NCBI GenBank assembly: GCA_016706685.1
Contig: JADJJE010000014.1
Coordinates: forward strand, 62,001-126,000
Direction of reading: 5' to 3'
Source of the DNA: Sandaracinaceae bacterium
GTDB taxonomy: Bacteria; Myxococcota_A; Polyangia; Polyangiales; Houyiibacteriaceae
DNA: 64,000 nt
The position numbers and the translations under genes are program-made. Below are positions 7,941-16,184 of the stretch, piece after piece. How positions within the stretch are numbered: position 1 is the first letter of the stretch; each line of letters opens with the position of its first letter. Under the pieces are notes generated by a model. The model saw only the letters and a list, made by a program, of their open reading frames with translations, had not been told where the DNA came from and searched no databases.

Positions 7941-8270
7941 ATGAGTAAGAAGAAGTTCAGTTTGTCCGAGGAAGACATCACCACCGAGCGCACCATGGGT
8001 CGTCGCGGGATGCTGCAGATGGTTGGCGGCACGCTGCTCGCCGGCGCTGCGGTCACCGCCGTCGGCTCCGTGGCGCGCGCGGAGCGCCCCACGCAGCTCG
8101 CCACGGACAGCGATCCGAGCGACGGCGCCGGTCGCGGTCGCACGGGTCACTCCGACCGCGACAGCGGCTCGCAGCAGGACCAGGCCGGCCACGGCGTGTG
8201 TGCCGAGCGCGGCGTGAGCGACTCGGATCCGGACGACGGCGCGGGTCGCGGTCGCGGGCCCTGCCGCTGA
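7941..8270 (+). CDS. small exported protein with DSDPxDGAGRGR repeats
   Basis: The product is 109 residues, with a strong AAGGAG ribosome site at 7928-7933. Residues 18-47 look like a twin-arginine signal: MGRRGML, then a mild hydrophobic stretch, ending SVARA before Glu48. The mature part is about 60 residues and has almost no hydrophobic residues. It holds TDSDPSDGAGRGR (55-67) and SDSDPDDGAGRGR (93-105), with a degenerate middle copy (71-87), and two cysteines (C87, C108). The acidic start of each unit could bind a cation. No enzyme domain is present. It is divergent from the oxygenase and has its own terminator at 8298. A substrate-like or RiPP-like role is speculation. Confidence 0.8.
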   Translation: MSKKKFSLSEEDITTERTMGRRGMLQMVGGTLLAGAAVTAVGSVARAERPTQLATDSDPSDGAGRGRTGHSDRDSGSQQDQAGHGVCAERGVSDSDPDDGAGRGRGPCR

Positions 8271-8297
8271 ACGGCGGCTACTGAGCCCCACGGAAAG

Positions 8298-8325
8298 ACC
8301 CAGGCCTCGGCCTGGGTTTTTCTTT
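8298..8325 (+). terminator. intrinsic terminator
   Basis: ACCCAGGCC (8298-8306) pairs with GGCCTGGGT (8309-8317) and is followed by a T-rich tail (TTTTCTTTT). It sits 28 bases after the stop of the repeat-protein gene and should end that monocistronic transcript. Confidence 0.85.
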
Positions 8326-8359
8326 TGGTGCACGCCTGCCTCGCGTGCACCCTCTAGCC

Positions 8360-9349
8360 ATGCAGCTCCCGCAGCCGGACGACGTCCTCGACGCGCGCGC
8401 GCGCATCCACAAGCACATTCGCGTGACGCCTGTGATGCAGTCGGACTCGCTCGACGCGCTCACGGGCATGACGCTGTTCTGGAAGTGCGAGAACCTGCAG
8501 CGCGCAGGCGCGTTCAAGTTCCGAGGGGCCACCAACGCCGTGCTGCAGCTGGACGACGCCACGCGCGCGCGCGGCGTGGCCACCCACTCGTCGGGCAACC
8601 ACGGAGCGGCGCTGGCGCTCGCGGCACAGCGTGCGGGGCTGCCGGCCACGGTGGTGATGCCCAGCAACAGCGTGGCCAGCAAGCGCGCCGCCGTGCTGAC
8701 GTTCGGCGGGCGCGTGGTGTCCTGCGAGCCCACCGCGGCCGCACGCGTGGCCGGCCTCGAGCAGGTGGTGCGCGAGACTGGCGCGACCCCGGTGCACCCC
8801 TTCGAGCACCCGCACGTGGTGGCCGGTCAGGGCACCGCCACGCTCGAGCTGCTGGAGCAGGCCGAGGCGCTGCACACCATCCTGGTGCCCGTGGGTGGCG
8901 GCGGGCTGCTCGGTGGCACGCTGTTGGCGGTGCGCGCCGTGGGGCTGCCGGTGCACGTCATCGGCTGTGAGCCAGCGGGCGCGGCCGACGCCGAGCGCAG
9001 CTTTCGCGCGGGCGAGCGCTTGGTGGACTTCGTGCCCGACACCGTGGCCGACGGCCTGCGCACGCCGCTCGGCGAGGTGGGCTTCGCGCTCATGATGCGT
9101 GACGCGGCCGACGTGGTCAGCGTGTCCGAGCGCGCGCTGCTCGTTGCCATGCGCCTGATCTGGGAGCGCTTGAAGCTGGTGGTCGAGCCGTCGTCGGCGG
9201 TTCCGCTCGCGGCGCTGTTGCCGGGTGGCCCGCTGCACGAGACGCTCCGCGGGCGCCGCGTGGGGCTGGTGCTGAGCGGGGGCAACGTGGACCTCGACGC
9301 GCTGCCGGTGATGCCGCCCCTTGGCTTCCACGACCCCGTGTCCACGTGA
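8360..9349 (+). CDS. PLP-dependent serine/threonine dehydratase or serine racemase
   Basis: From ATG 8360 the product is 329 residues, a fold-type II PLP enzyme (GTG 8345 would add five residues). The PLP lysine is in AFKFRGA (about residue 54). The substrate loop SSGNHG follows, the tetraglycine phosphate cup GGGG is near residue 182, and the C-terminal SGGN loop contacts the pyridine nitrogen. There is no C-terminal ACT domain, so it is not the isoleucine-regulated IlvA but resembles catabolic TdcB or serine racemase/hydroxyaspartate dehydratase. These cannot be told apart by eye. The gene stands alone; its stop codon lies inside copy B of the dispersed repeat. Confidence 0.87.
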   Translation: MQLPQPDDVLDARARIHKHIRVTPVMQSDSLDALTGMTLFWKCENLQRAGAFKFRGATNAVLQLDDATRARGVATHSSGNHGAALALAAQRAGLPATVVMPSNSVASKRAAVLTFGGRVVSCEPTAAARVAGLEQVVRETGATPVHPFEHPHVVAGQGTATLELLEQAEALHTILVPVGGGGLLGGTLLAVRAVGLPVHVIGCEPAGAADAERSFRAGERLVDFVPDTVADGLRTPLGEVGFALMMRDAADVVSVSERALLVAMRLIWERLKLVVEPSSAVPLAALLPGGPLHETLRGRRVGLVLSGGNVDLDALPVMPPLGFHDPVST

Positions 9350-9376
9350 ACGTGGGCGTTGTCGGCGACGGCGACG
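9341..9376. repeat. dispersed intergenic repeat, copy B
   Basis: TCCACGTG followed by a 26-base core (9351-9376) identical to 2818-2843. It overlaps the stop codon of the PLP enzyme and lies between convergent genes, like copy A. Confidence 0.7.
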
Positions 9377-9414
9377 TTCGTGCCCGGGGCCCGCGCTCTC
9401 TGAGGCGCACCATT

Positions 9415-10317
9415 TCAGCTTCGCTCGTCGTCGTCCGGATCCGGCAGCGGCACCATGTCCACCAAGTGGATGCTCCGCTGTGTGCCGGCGGTCCGCAGCA
9501 CCCCGCGCACCGGCGCCACGTCGCTGTAGTCCCGCCCCCGCGCGACCACCACGTGATCATCGCGCACCTGTACGCCGTTGGTGGGGTCGTACTCCACCCA
9601 GCCCAGGGAGGGCCCGCACCAGGCGCGCACCCAGGCGTGCATGGCGTCGGCGCCGTCCAAACGCGCGCAGCCCGGAGGGGGCTCGGTGCGCAAGAAGCCA
9701 CTCACGTAGCCGGCCGGCACACCCACGCCGCGCAAGCAGCCGATCATGATGTGCGCGAAGTCCTGGCACACGCCGCGGCGCGCGATGAAGGCCTCCTCGG
9801 CGGGGGTGTCCACGGTGGTGGCGTCGGCGTCGAAGATGAGCTCTTCGTGAAGCGCCTCGCCGAGCGCGTGCACCGCCCGCAGGGTGGTGACGTTCTCGGG
9901 GATGCAGGCCTGTGCGAAGTCCCGCAGCATGCTGCTCAAAGGGACGCGCGCCGAGGGGATGACGAAGTGGTGCGGCGAGGTGCCGGCCAGCGTGAGCTCG
10001 CGCGCGACCACGTCGCCCAGCGCGTCGAACGGCGGAGACGTGTCCACGCGCGGAGCCCGGGTGGTGCGGTCCACGCGCGCTTTCACCGTGATGGCCAGCT
10101 CGTCGTGCGCGGACGCCAGCGACAGGCGCAGCACCTCGTTGCCGAAGAAGTCGCGGAAGCCCAGCTGCTGGCCGCACGTGGGGCTCACGTCCAGTGTGCC
10201 GCTCAGCCGGCGCTGCTCCCCTGGCAGGTCCGCGGGCATCACACGCAGCAGGTGGCGCCCCGCGTTGGCGGGGTGCTCGTACCGGTAGGTGATGCGCAGC
10301 GAGATGTCGTACAGCAT
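9415..10317 (-). CDS. transglutaminase-like protein with N-terminal beta domain
   Basis: This 300-residue cytosolic protein begins with the N-terminal domain common to bacterial transglutaminase-like proteins (about residues 1-80: LRITYRYEHPANAGRHLLRVMP). The papain-fold core follows, with a complete triad: Cys in GVCQDFAH, His in DAMHAWV and Asp in YDPTNG. It is the third gene of a minus-strand operon with the ATP-grasp/alpha-E protein (5 bp upstream) and the large transglutaminase-DUF2126 protein. This set travels together in many bacteria and has been proposed to make or process a peptide by ATP-grasp ligation and transglutaminase-fold hydrolysis. The product is unknown. Confidence 0.9.
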   Translation of the reverse strand: MLYDISLRITYRYEHPANAGRHLLRVMPADLPGEQRRLSGTLDVSPTCGQQLGFRDFFGNEVLRLSLASAHDELAITVKARVDRTTRAPRVDTSPPFDALGDVVARELTLAGTSPHHFVIPSARVPLSSMLRDFAQACIPENVTTLRAVHALGEALHEELIFDADATTVDTPAEEAFIARRGVCQDFAHIMIGCLRGVGVPAGYVSGFLRTEPPPGCARLDGADAMHAWVRAWCGPSLGWVEYDPTNGVQVRDDHVVVARGRDYSDVAPVRGVLRTAGTQRSIHLVDMVPLPDPDDDERS

Positions 10318-10322
10318 GGGGC

Positions 10323-12710
10323 TCAGCGGAGGTAAGCAGCCGTCAGCAGCTCGGACAGGTGGCCCAGGTCAGAGCGCAGCGCGCGCAGGGCGTCGCCCGT
10401 CAGATCCGTCACGGTGGCCAACATGAGCCGCGCGTGCAGCCGCTCGCCCGCGTGCGCGAAGTCGGACAGGTCACCGTCTTCCTCCACCCCGGGGAGGGCC
10501 TCCGAGTGTTCACGGATGGCGTCCACTTGAAAGCGCACGGAGCGCGGGTTCTGACCGTCCAGCGCCAACAGGTCAATGACCGTCTCGCGCGTGGTGGCCA
10601 CCACGTAGCGGCGACGGTGCGTCATCACGCTGTCGCAGAGCTCCACGGCCAGGTCGAGCGAGGCGTGGTCGGTTGGGCTCTCGGCCAGGCGCTCGAGGGT
10701 CTGGATGGTCAGCGAGGCCCGCTCGAGCGCGCGCCCCACGCGCAGGAAGCGCCACCCGGTGAAGTGGTACATGTTCTCGTGCACGAGGCCCGAGAAGCCG
10801 CTGACCTTGCGCAGCAGCACGCTCACCGCGCGTGCGGCGTCATCGGCCCCCATGCGCTTCTTGGCGAAGCGCCGCGCGCTCTTGTCGAGGTCGTGCAGAG
10901 CCAGCCAGCCGTCCACGGAGAACAGGTCGCGCACGTGGCTGGCGCTCTGCACCACGGACTCGAGCGTGCTCAAGAGGCCCGCGGGGATGGGCTCGTGCGG
11001 CGCTGCGCCGAACGACGAGAGGTGCGCGTGCAGGCTGCGGCAGAGCGGCGCGTTCGGGTTGGCGGTCTCGGCCAAGCGCACGTGATAGGCGCGCAGCAGG
11101 CGCAGGATGGCCTCCACGCGCTCCACGTAGCGGCCCAGCCAGAACAGGTTGTCGGCCGAGCGGCTGGTGAGCGTGCCGTGCAGCGTGCGCAGGAACGGCG
11201 CCGTGGGGCTGGGCAGCAGCGTGGGCGCCTCCACCGGCGCGTCGCTCAGGATCCAGACGTCGGCCACCGAGCCGCCGCGCTGCATGGCGATGGCGCCCGC
11301 GTCCTCGTTGCGGCCGATGCGCGCGAAGCCGCCGGGCATGACGCGCCAGCCCTCGGGCGTGCGGGCCAAGAACACGCGCACGCTCATGGGGCGTGGCCGC
11401 AGCTGACCGTCCACGAACGCTGGCGTGGTGGAGAGCGTCACGGCCTCTTGAGCGATCCAGTTGGCGCCGTGCTCCGTGAGCTGCGCGTCCACCTCGGCCA
11501 GCGTGAGCTCGCGCGGACGCCCCGCCACCAAGATGGCGCCGTCCGCGTCGAAGGGCAGGCGCGTGGAGAGCGCGGGGCCCACCATCACGCGCTCGAGGTT
11601 GGCGCGCACGTGCGCCAGCTCGGCCTCTTGCCCGCACCACCACGTGGCGATGTTGGGCAACAGCAGCGGCTCACCACGCAGGGCCTCGCAGAGCTTCGGC
11701 ACGAAGGCCAAGAGCGCGCGCGTCTCGAGCACACCCACGCCGAGCGCGTTCACCAGCGTGACGCCCTTGCGGCGCACGGCGTCCACCATTCCGGGCGTGC
11801 CGAGACCGGAGCGCTCGTCCAGCTCGAGCGGGTCCGCGAAGCTGGCGTCCAGGCGCCGGAAGAGCACGCTCACGGGCTGAAGGCCCGACACGGTGCGCAC
11901 CATCACGCGACCGTCGGTGACCACCAGGTCTTCGCCCTCGAGCAGCGCGAAGCCCAGGTAGCGCGCGATGTAGGCGTGCTCGAAGTACGTGTCGTTGTGC
12001 GGGCCGGGCGTGAGGATGGCCACCTGGCTGTCGTCCTCGGCGCGCAGGCCCTGCAGCGTGTCGCGGAAAGCCTGGAAGAAGCCCGCCAGGCGGTGCACGT
12101 TGGAGCTGGCGAAGAGGTCCGCGAACACGCGTGAGGTGGCCACCCGGTTCTCGAGCGCGAAGCCAGCGCCCGACGGAGCCTGCGTGCGGTCCCCCAGCAC
12201 CCACCAGCGACCACCCGGTCCGCGCCCGATCTCGAACGCCAAGAAGTGCAGGAAGTGCCCCGACGCGGGCTCGACGCCCACGAGCGGCCGCAGCCACTCG
12301 GAGTTGCCCGCCACCAGCGACGCGGGCAGGTGCCCGTCGCGCACCAGCGTGTTCTCGCCGTAGAGGTCGGCCGCCACCGCCTCGAGCAGCTCGGCGCGCT
12401 GGATCAAGCCCGCCGAGATGGCGCTCCACTCGCGCTCGTGGATGATCACCGGGATGTGGCTGAGCGGCCACTCGCGCTCGAGCGAGCTGGCCTCCTGCCC
12501 GTACTGGCGGAAGTACACGCCCGCGTCGCGCAGGTACTGGTCGCCGCGCAGGAAGCGCTCCTGCATCTCGGCCGCCGAGAGCGGCGCGATGTGCTCGAGG
12601 AGCGCCCGCCAGCCGGGCCGCACCGCGCGGGACGCGTCCATGAGCTCGTCCGGGACACCGGCCCAAGGGCGGTATCCCTCGAGCAGCTTGCTTGGGGGGG
12701 GGTTCGGCAT
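10323..12710 (-). CDS. circularly permuted ATP-grasp / alpha-E domain fusion
   Basis: From ATG 12710 the product is 795 residues. The first ~480 residues are a circularly permuted ATP-grasp domain (LLEGYRPWAGVPDELMDASRAVRPGW at the start; the GPHNDTYFEHAYIARYLGF and WWCGQ regions are typical). The last ~300 residues are the all-helical alpha-E domain (DNLFWLGRYVERVEAILRLL onward). In many bacteria these are two separate genes; here they are fused. ATP-grasp enzymes form amide bonds with ATP; this clade is thought to act as an amidoligase. The start lies 17 bp after the in-phase end of the upstream DUF2126 frame (12727), consistent with one operon. Confidence 0.9.
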   Translation of the reverse strand: MPNPPPSKLLEGYRPWAGVPDELMDASRAVRPGWRALLEHIAPLSAAEMQERFLRGDQYLRDAGVYFRQYGQEASSLEREWPLSHIPVIIHEREWSAISAGLIQRAELLEAVAADLYGENTLVRDGHLPASLVAGNSEWLRPLVGVEPASGHFLHFLAFEIGRGPGGRWWVLGDRTQAPSGAGFALENRVATSRVFADLFASSNVHRLAGFFQAFRDTLQGLRAEDDSQVAILTPGPHNDTYFEHAYIARYLGFALLEGEDLVVTDGRVMVRTVSGLQPVSVLFRRLDASFADPLELDERSGLGTPGMVDAVRRKGVTLVNALGVGVLETRALLAFVPKLCEALRGEPLLLPNIATWWCGQEAELAHVRANLERVMVGPALSTRLPFDADGAILVAGRPRELTLAEVDAQLTEHGANWIAQEAVTLSTTPAFVDGQLRPRPMSVRVFLARTPEGWRVMPGGFARIGRNEDAGAIAMQRGGSVADVWILSDAPVEAPTLLPSPTAPFLRTLHGTLTSRSADNLFWLGRYVERVEAILRLLRAYHVRLAETANPNAPLCRSLHAHLSSFGAAPHEPIPAGLLSTLESVVQSASHVRDLFSVDGWLALHDLDKSARRFAKKRMGADDAARAVSVLLRKVSGFSGLVHENMYHFTGWRFLRVGRALERASLTIQTLERLAESPTDHASLDLAVELCDSVMTHRRRYVVATTRETVIDLLALDGQNPRSVRFQVDAIREHSEALPGVEEDGDLSDFAHAGERLHARLMLATVTDLTGDALRALRSDLGHLSELLTAAYLR

Positions 12711-12726
12711 GGGGCGCCCGCCCATT

Positions 12727-12899
12727 CTAGAAGATTGGGGCGCGGCGGAGGTCGAGAGTGGTGGGGAAGTCCGGGTGCGGCGTGTCCGCTGGCATCACGT
12801 AGCCACCCGGACTGTGCCCGTGTGGCTCGAAGCGCGCCAGCCGCCGTGCCTCGGCCTCGTTGCCGTTCACGGGGAAGGTGTCGTAGCTGCGCCCCCGGG
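12727..12899 (-). pseudogene. displaced C-terminus of the DUF2126 protein (frameshift)
   Basis: The last ~55 residues expected of a DUF2126 protein are encoded here, one frame away from the main reading frame: RSYDTFPVNGNEAEARRLARF... to ...TLDLRRAPIF. The main frame breaks after HVAHPGG at a CCCC-GGGGG tract (12892-12900), reads seven unrelated residues and stops at 12867. Re-reading one base (a -1 shift at about 12891), or one extra base in the tract, restores the family ending. A sequencing or assembly indel in the homopolymer is the simplest explanation. A real inactivating mutation or ribosomal slippage remains possible. Confidence 0.85.
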
Positions 12900-15800
12900 G
12901 TGAGCCACGTGATAGACGCAGCCGCCCAGCGCGCGTTGGCTCCACGTGTCGAACACGTCGAACGTCAGCGGCGCGTTCACCGGCAGGGTGGGGTGCAGCG
13001 CCAGCGCGGGCTGCCAGGCCTTGAAGCGCACGCCCGCCACGGTCACGCCGGACGTCTCCGTGACGGTCAGCGGCACGCGCCGGCGGTTGCACGCCACGGC
13101 GTAGCGGCTGGGGTTGTCCGTCACCAGCTTCACCTGCAGGCGCTCCATGGAGCTGTCGGTGTAGCGCACGGTGCCGCCGATGGCGCCCGTCTCGCCGAGC
13201 ACGTGCCAGGGCTCGAGCGCCTGACGGATCTCGAGCTGCATGCCCTCGTAGGACACCGCCCCGCAGAACGGGAAGCGGAACTCGGCCTGCGCCTCGTACC
13301 ACTCGGGGCGCACGTCGAAGCCGTGCACGCGCAGGTCGCTCAGCACGTCCAGCAGGTCGCGCCACAGGAAGTGCGGCAGCATGAACCGGTCGTGGAGCAG
13401 CGTGCCCCAGCGCACGGGCAGGCCCTGCAGCGGGTCTTGCCAGAGGCGCGCGATGATGGCGCGGATGAGCACCTGCTGCGCCAGGCTCATGCGCGGGTCG
13501 GGCGGCATCTCGAAGCTGCGGAACTCCACCAGCCCGAGGCGCCCGGTGGGCCCGTCCGGCGAGTACAGCTTGTCGATGCAGATCTCGGCGCGGTGCGTGT
13601 TGCCCGTCACGTCGATGAGCAGGTTGCGCAGCAGGCGGTCCACCAGCCACGGCGGCGGTGCCTGCCCCATGCCGGGGTTGGGGATCTGCGCGAGCGCCAG
13701 CTCCAGCTCGTAGAGGCTGTCGTGGCGCGCTTCGTCGATGCGCGGCGCCTGGCTGGTGGGCCCGATGAAGAGCCCCGAGAACAAGTACGAGAGCGCGGGG
13801 TGGTGCTGCCAGTAGAGGATCAGCGAGCGCAGCAGGTCAGGGCGCCGCAGGAAGGGGCTGTCCATGGTGGTGGCGCCACCCACGACCACGTGGTTGCCGC
13901 CGCCGGTGCCCGTGTGGCGCCCGTCGATCATGAACTTGTCCGCGCCCAGGCGTGTCTCGCGGGCCATCTCGTACACGGCCTCGGTGGTGGCCACGCACTC
14001 GCGCCAGCTGGACGCCGGGTGGATGTTCACCTCGATGACGCCGGGGTCGGGCGCCACGCGGATGACGTTCAAGCGCGGGTCGTTGGGCGGCGCGTAGCCC
14101 TCGATGTGCACCGGTAGGCCCAGCTCTTCGGCGGCGGCCTCGGCCGCGGCGATCAGCTCGAGGTAGTGCTCCACGCGCTCCACGGGCGGCATGAACACGC
14201 ACAGGCGACCGTCACGCGGCTCGGCGGCGAGGGCCGTGCGCACGCTGCCCTCGAGCTCCACCAGCGATTGCTCACGGCGATCTTGACGCGCCTCGTCGGC
14301 CCGCACCCGCGCGCTCGGCAGCTCTCGCCGGGCGGCTGCCGCCAGGCTCGCGGGCGACTCGATGCCGCGCACGATGTCGTGGTAGTCCGGCAGCGGCTCG
14401 CGCTCTTCCGTGGGGTCCGCGGGGTGGATGTACGGATAGGACTCCGGCGGCACGAACGACAGCGACGAGAAGGGCAGGCGGTAGCCCACCGGGCTGTCTC
14501 CGGGGATCAGGAACAGGTGGTCGCGCCGCAGCTTCCAGCGCTCCGAGCGCCAGCCCGTTCGCTGGTGCTTGGCCTGCCAGCGCTGGATGGGCAGCACGAA
14601 GCCAGCCGGCGTGGTCAGCCCGCGCGCGAACACCCGCGCGATGCGTCCACGCTCCTCGGCGCTCTCCAGCTTCGAGTTCTCGGGGGTCACGTTCTCGGGC
14701 AGCTTGGCCTCGGCCAGGATCCAGCTGGCCGGGTCTTCGAACGCCGCCGTCACGTGCTCGCCGCCCACCGCCAGGTGCTCGGCCATGAGCTGCAGGAACT
14801 TCTTGGCGTCGTCCGCCGTGGCGCCCGAGTCCTCGTCCTCGCGCGCGATGAGCTTGGGCAAGCGCCAGATGGGCACGTCGTCCCGGCGCCAGTAGAGCGA
14901 GAACGTCCAGCGCGGGAGGGTCTCACCGGGGTACCACTTGCCCTGCCCGTGGTGCAGGAAGCCCTGCGGCGCGATGCGCTTCTGCAGCTTGCGCAGCAGC
15001 GCGTCGGCCAGCGCGCGCTTGGTGGGCCCCACCGCCTCGGTGTTCCACTCCGGCGACTCGAAGTCGTCGATGGACACGAAGGTGGGCTCCCCGCCCATGG
15101 TGAGCCGCACGTCCTGCTGCTTCAGCACCGCGTCCACCTTCTCGCCCAGCTTGTCCAAGAGCTTCCAGCTCTCCTCCGAGAAGGGCTTGGTGATGCGCGG
15201 ATGCTCCGAGGTGCGGCGCACCTTCATCTCGAAGCCGAACTCCACCTCGGCCTCGCTGGCCAGACCGGCGATGGGCGCCGCGTGCCGGTAGTGGGGCGTC
15301 GCGGCGAGCGGGATGTGGCTCTCGCCCGCCAGCAGCCCGGACGTGGGGTCGAGCCCCACCCAGCCCGCGCCCGGCAGGTACACTTCGGCCCAGGCGTGCA
15401 GGTCCGTGAAGTCGTGGTCGGTGCCGGGCGGCCCGTCGAGCGACACCAGGTCCGGCTTCAGCTGGATCAAGTAGCCCGACACGAAGCGCGCGGCGAAGCC
15501 CAGGTGGCGCGCCGCCTGCACCAGAAGCCAGGTGGAGTCGCGGCACGACGCGGTGCCCGCCTCGAAGGTCTCCTCGGGCGTCTGCACGCCGGGCTCCATG
15601 CGGATCACGTAGCCGATCTCGTTCGCGATGCGCGCGTTCAGGTACACGATGAAGTCCACCGTGCGCGTGGGCTTGCGCGGGATGGTGGCGAGGAACGCCT
15701 TGAGGTGCGGGCCGGCCGGCTCCGGCTTCCGGTAGATCACCAGGTCGGGCTCGAGGTCGGCGGCATACTCGAAGGGCCACTTCTCGGCGCTCTCTTCGAC

Positions 15801-16082
15801 GAAGAAGTCGAAGGGGTTGTAGACGCTCATGTCGGCGACGAGGTCGACCTCGATCTTCAGCTCGCGCACCGGCTCGGGAAACACGAAGCGCGCCATCCAG
15901 TTGCCGTACGGGTCCTGCTGGTGGTTCACGAAGTGCCCGGAGGGGCTGACCTTCAGCGAGTGCGAGATGACGCGCGTGCGGCTGTGGGCCGCGGGCCGCA
16001 GACGAATGATCTGGGGCCCCAAGATGACGGGCCGGTCGTAGCGGTAGTGGGTGAGGTGATAGATGCTGGCGTGAATGGACAC
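12867..16082 (-). CDS. transglutaminase family protein fused to DUF2126 (frameshifted at its end)
   Basis: From GTG 16082 (VSIHASIYHLTHYRYDRPV, the usual family start; GTG 16097 is an alternative) the product is 1,071 residues. Residues 1-290 are the N-terminal beta domain and transglutaminase core, with Cys in GTASCRDSTWLL, His in DLHAWAEVYL and Asp in GLDPTSG. The DUF2126 domain fills the rest, including TGGGNHVVVGG and the RNLLIDVTGNTHR region. The true ending is in another frame (12727-12899), so the natural gene would span 12727-16082, about 1,118 residues. First gene of the three-gene operon running to 9415. Possibly functional if the shift is an assembly error. Confidence 0.88.
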   Translation of the reverse strand: MSIHASIYHLTHYRYDRPVILGPQIIRLRPAAHSRTRVISHSLKVSPSGHFVNHQQDPYGNWMARFVFPEPVRELKIEVDLVADMSVYNPFDFFVEESAEKWPFEYAADLEPDLVIYRKPEPAGPHLKAFLATIPRKPTRTVDFIVYLNARIANEIGYVIRMEPGVQTPEETFEAGTASCRDSTWLLVQAARHLGFAARFVSGYLIQLKPDLVSLDGPPGTDHDFTDLHAWAEVYLPGAGWVGLDPTSGLLAGESHIPLAATPHYRHAAPIAGLASEAEVEFGFEMKVRRTSEHPRITKPFSEESWKLLDKLGEKVDAVLKQQDVRLTMGGEPTFVSIDDFESPEWNTEAVGPTKRALADALLRKLQKRIAPQGFLHHGQGKWYPGETLPRWTFSLYWRRDDVPIWRLPKLIAREDEDSGATADDAKKFLQLMAEHLAVGGEHVTAAFEDPASWILAEAKLPENVTPENSKLESAEERGRIARVFARGLTTPAGFVLPIQRWQAKHQRTGWRSERWKLRRDHLFLIPGDSPVGYRLPFSSLSFVPPESYPYIHPADPTEEREPLPDYHDIVRGIESPASLAAAARRELPSARVRADEARQDRREQSLVELEGSVRTALAAEPRDGRLCVFMPPVERVEHYLELIAAAEAAAEELGLPVHIEGYAPPNDPRLNVIRVAPDPGVIEVNIHPASSWRECVATTEAVYEMARETRLGADKFMIDGRHTGTGGGNHVVVGGATTMDSPFLRRPDLLRSLILYWQHHPALSYLFSGLFIGPTSQAPRIDEARHDSLYELELALAQIPNPGMGQAPPPWLVDRLLRNLLIDVTGNTHRAEICIDKLYSPDGPTGRLGLVEFRSFEMPPDPRMSLAQQVLIRAIIARLWQDPLQGLPVRWGTLLHDRFMLPHFLWRDLLDVLSDLRVHGFDVRPEWYEAQAEFRFPFCGAVSYEGMQLEIRQALEPWHVLGETGAIGGTVRYTDSSMERLQVKLVTDNPSRYAVACNRRRVPLTVTETSGVTVAGVRFKAWQPALALHPTLPVNAPLTFDVFDTWSQRALGGCVYHVAHPGGAATTPSP

Positions 16083-16184
16083 GCCTTCGTATAGCACCGA
16101 GCCGCGTTCGCTCGGGGCTCGACGCGCGGTCTGTCCCCGAATTCGGCTGAATTTACGGAGGCGAAACCAGGCCGAAAGGTGCGC

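Noticed and set aside
7941..8270. A canonical RiPP precursor.
   Set aside because: There is no radical-SAM, YcaO, lanthipeptide or ABC-peptidase gene nearby and the N-terminus looks like a Tat signal, so I kept only a speculative link to the oxygenase.
12727..13650. A separate minus-strand gene overlapping the DUF2126 gene.
   Set aside because: Only the last ~55 residues are meaningful, and they are the displaced end of the DUF2126 protein; the rest is a shadow frame.
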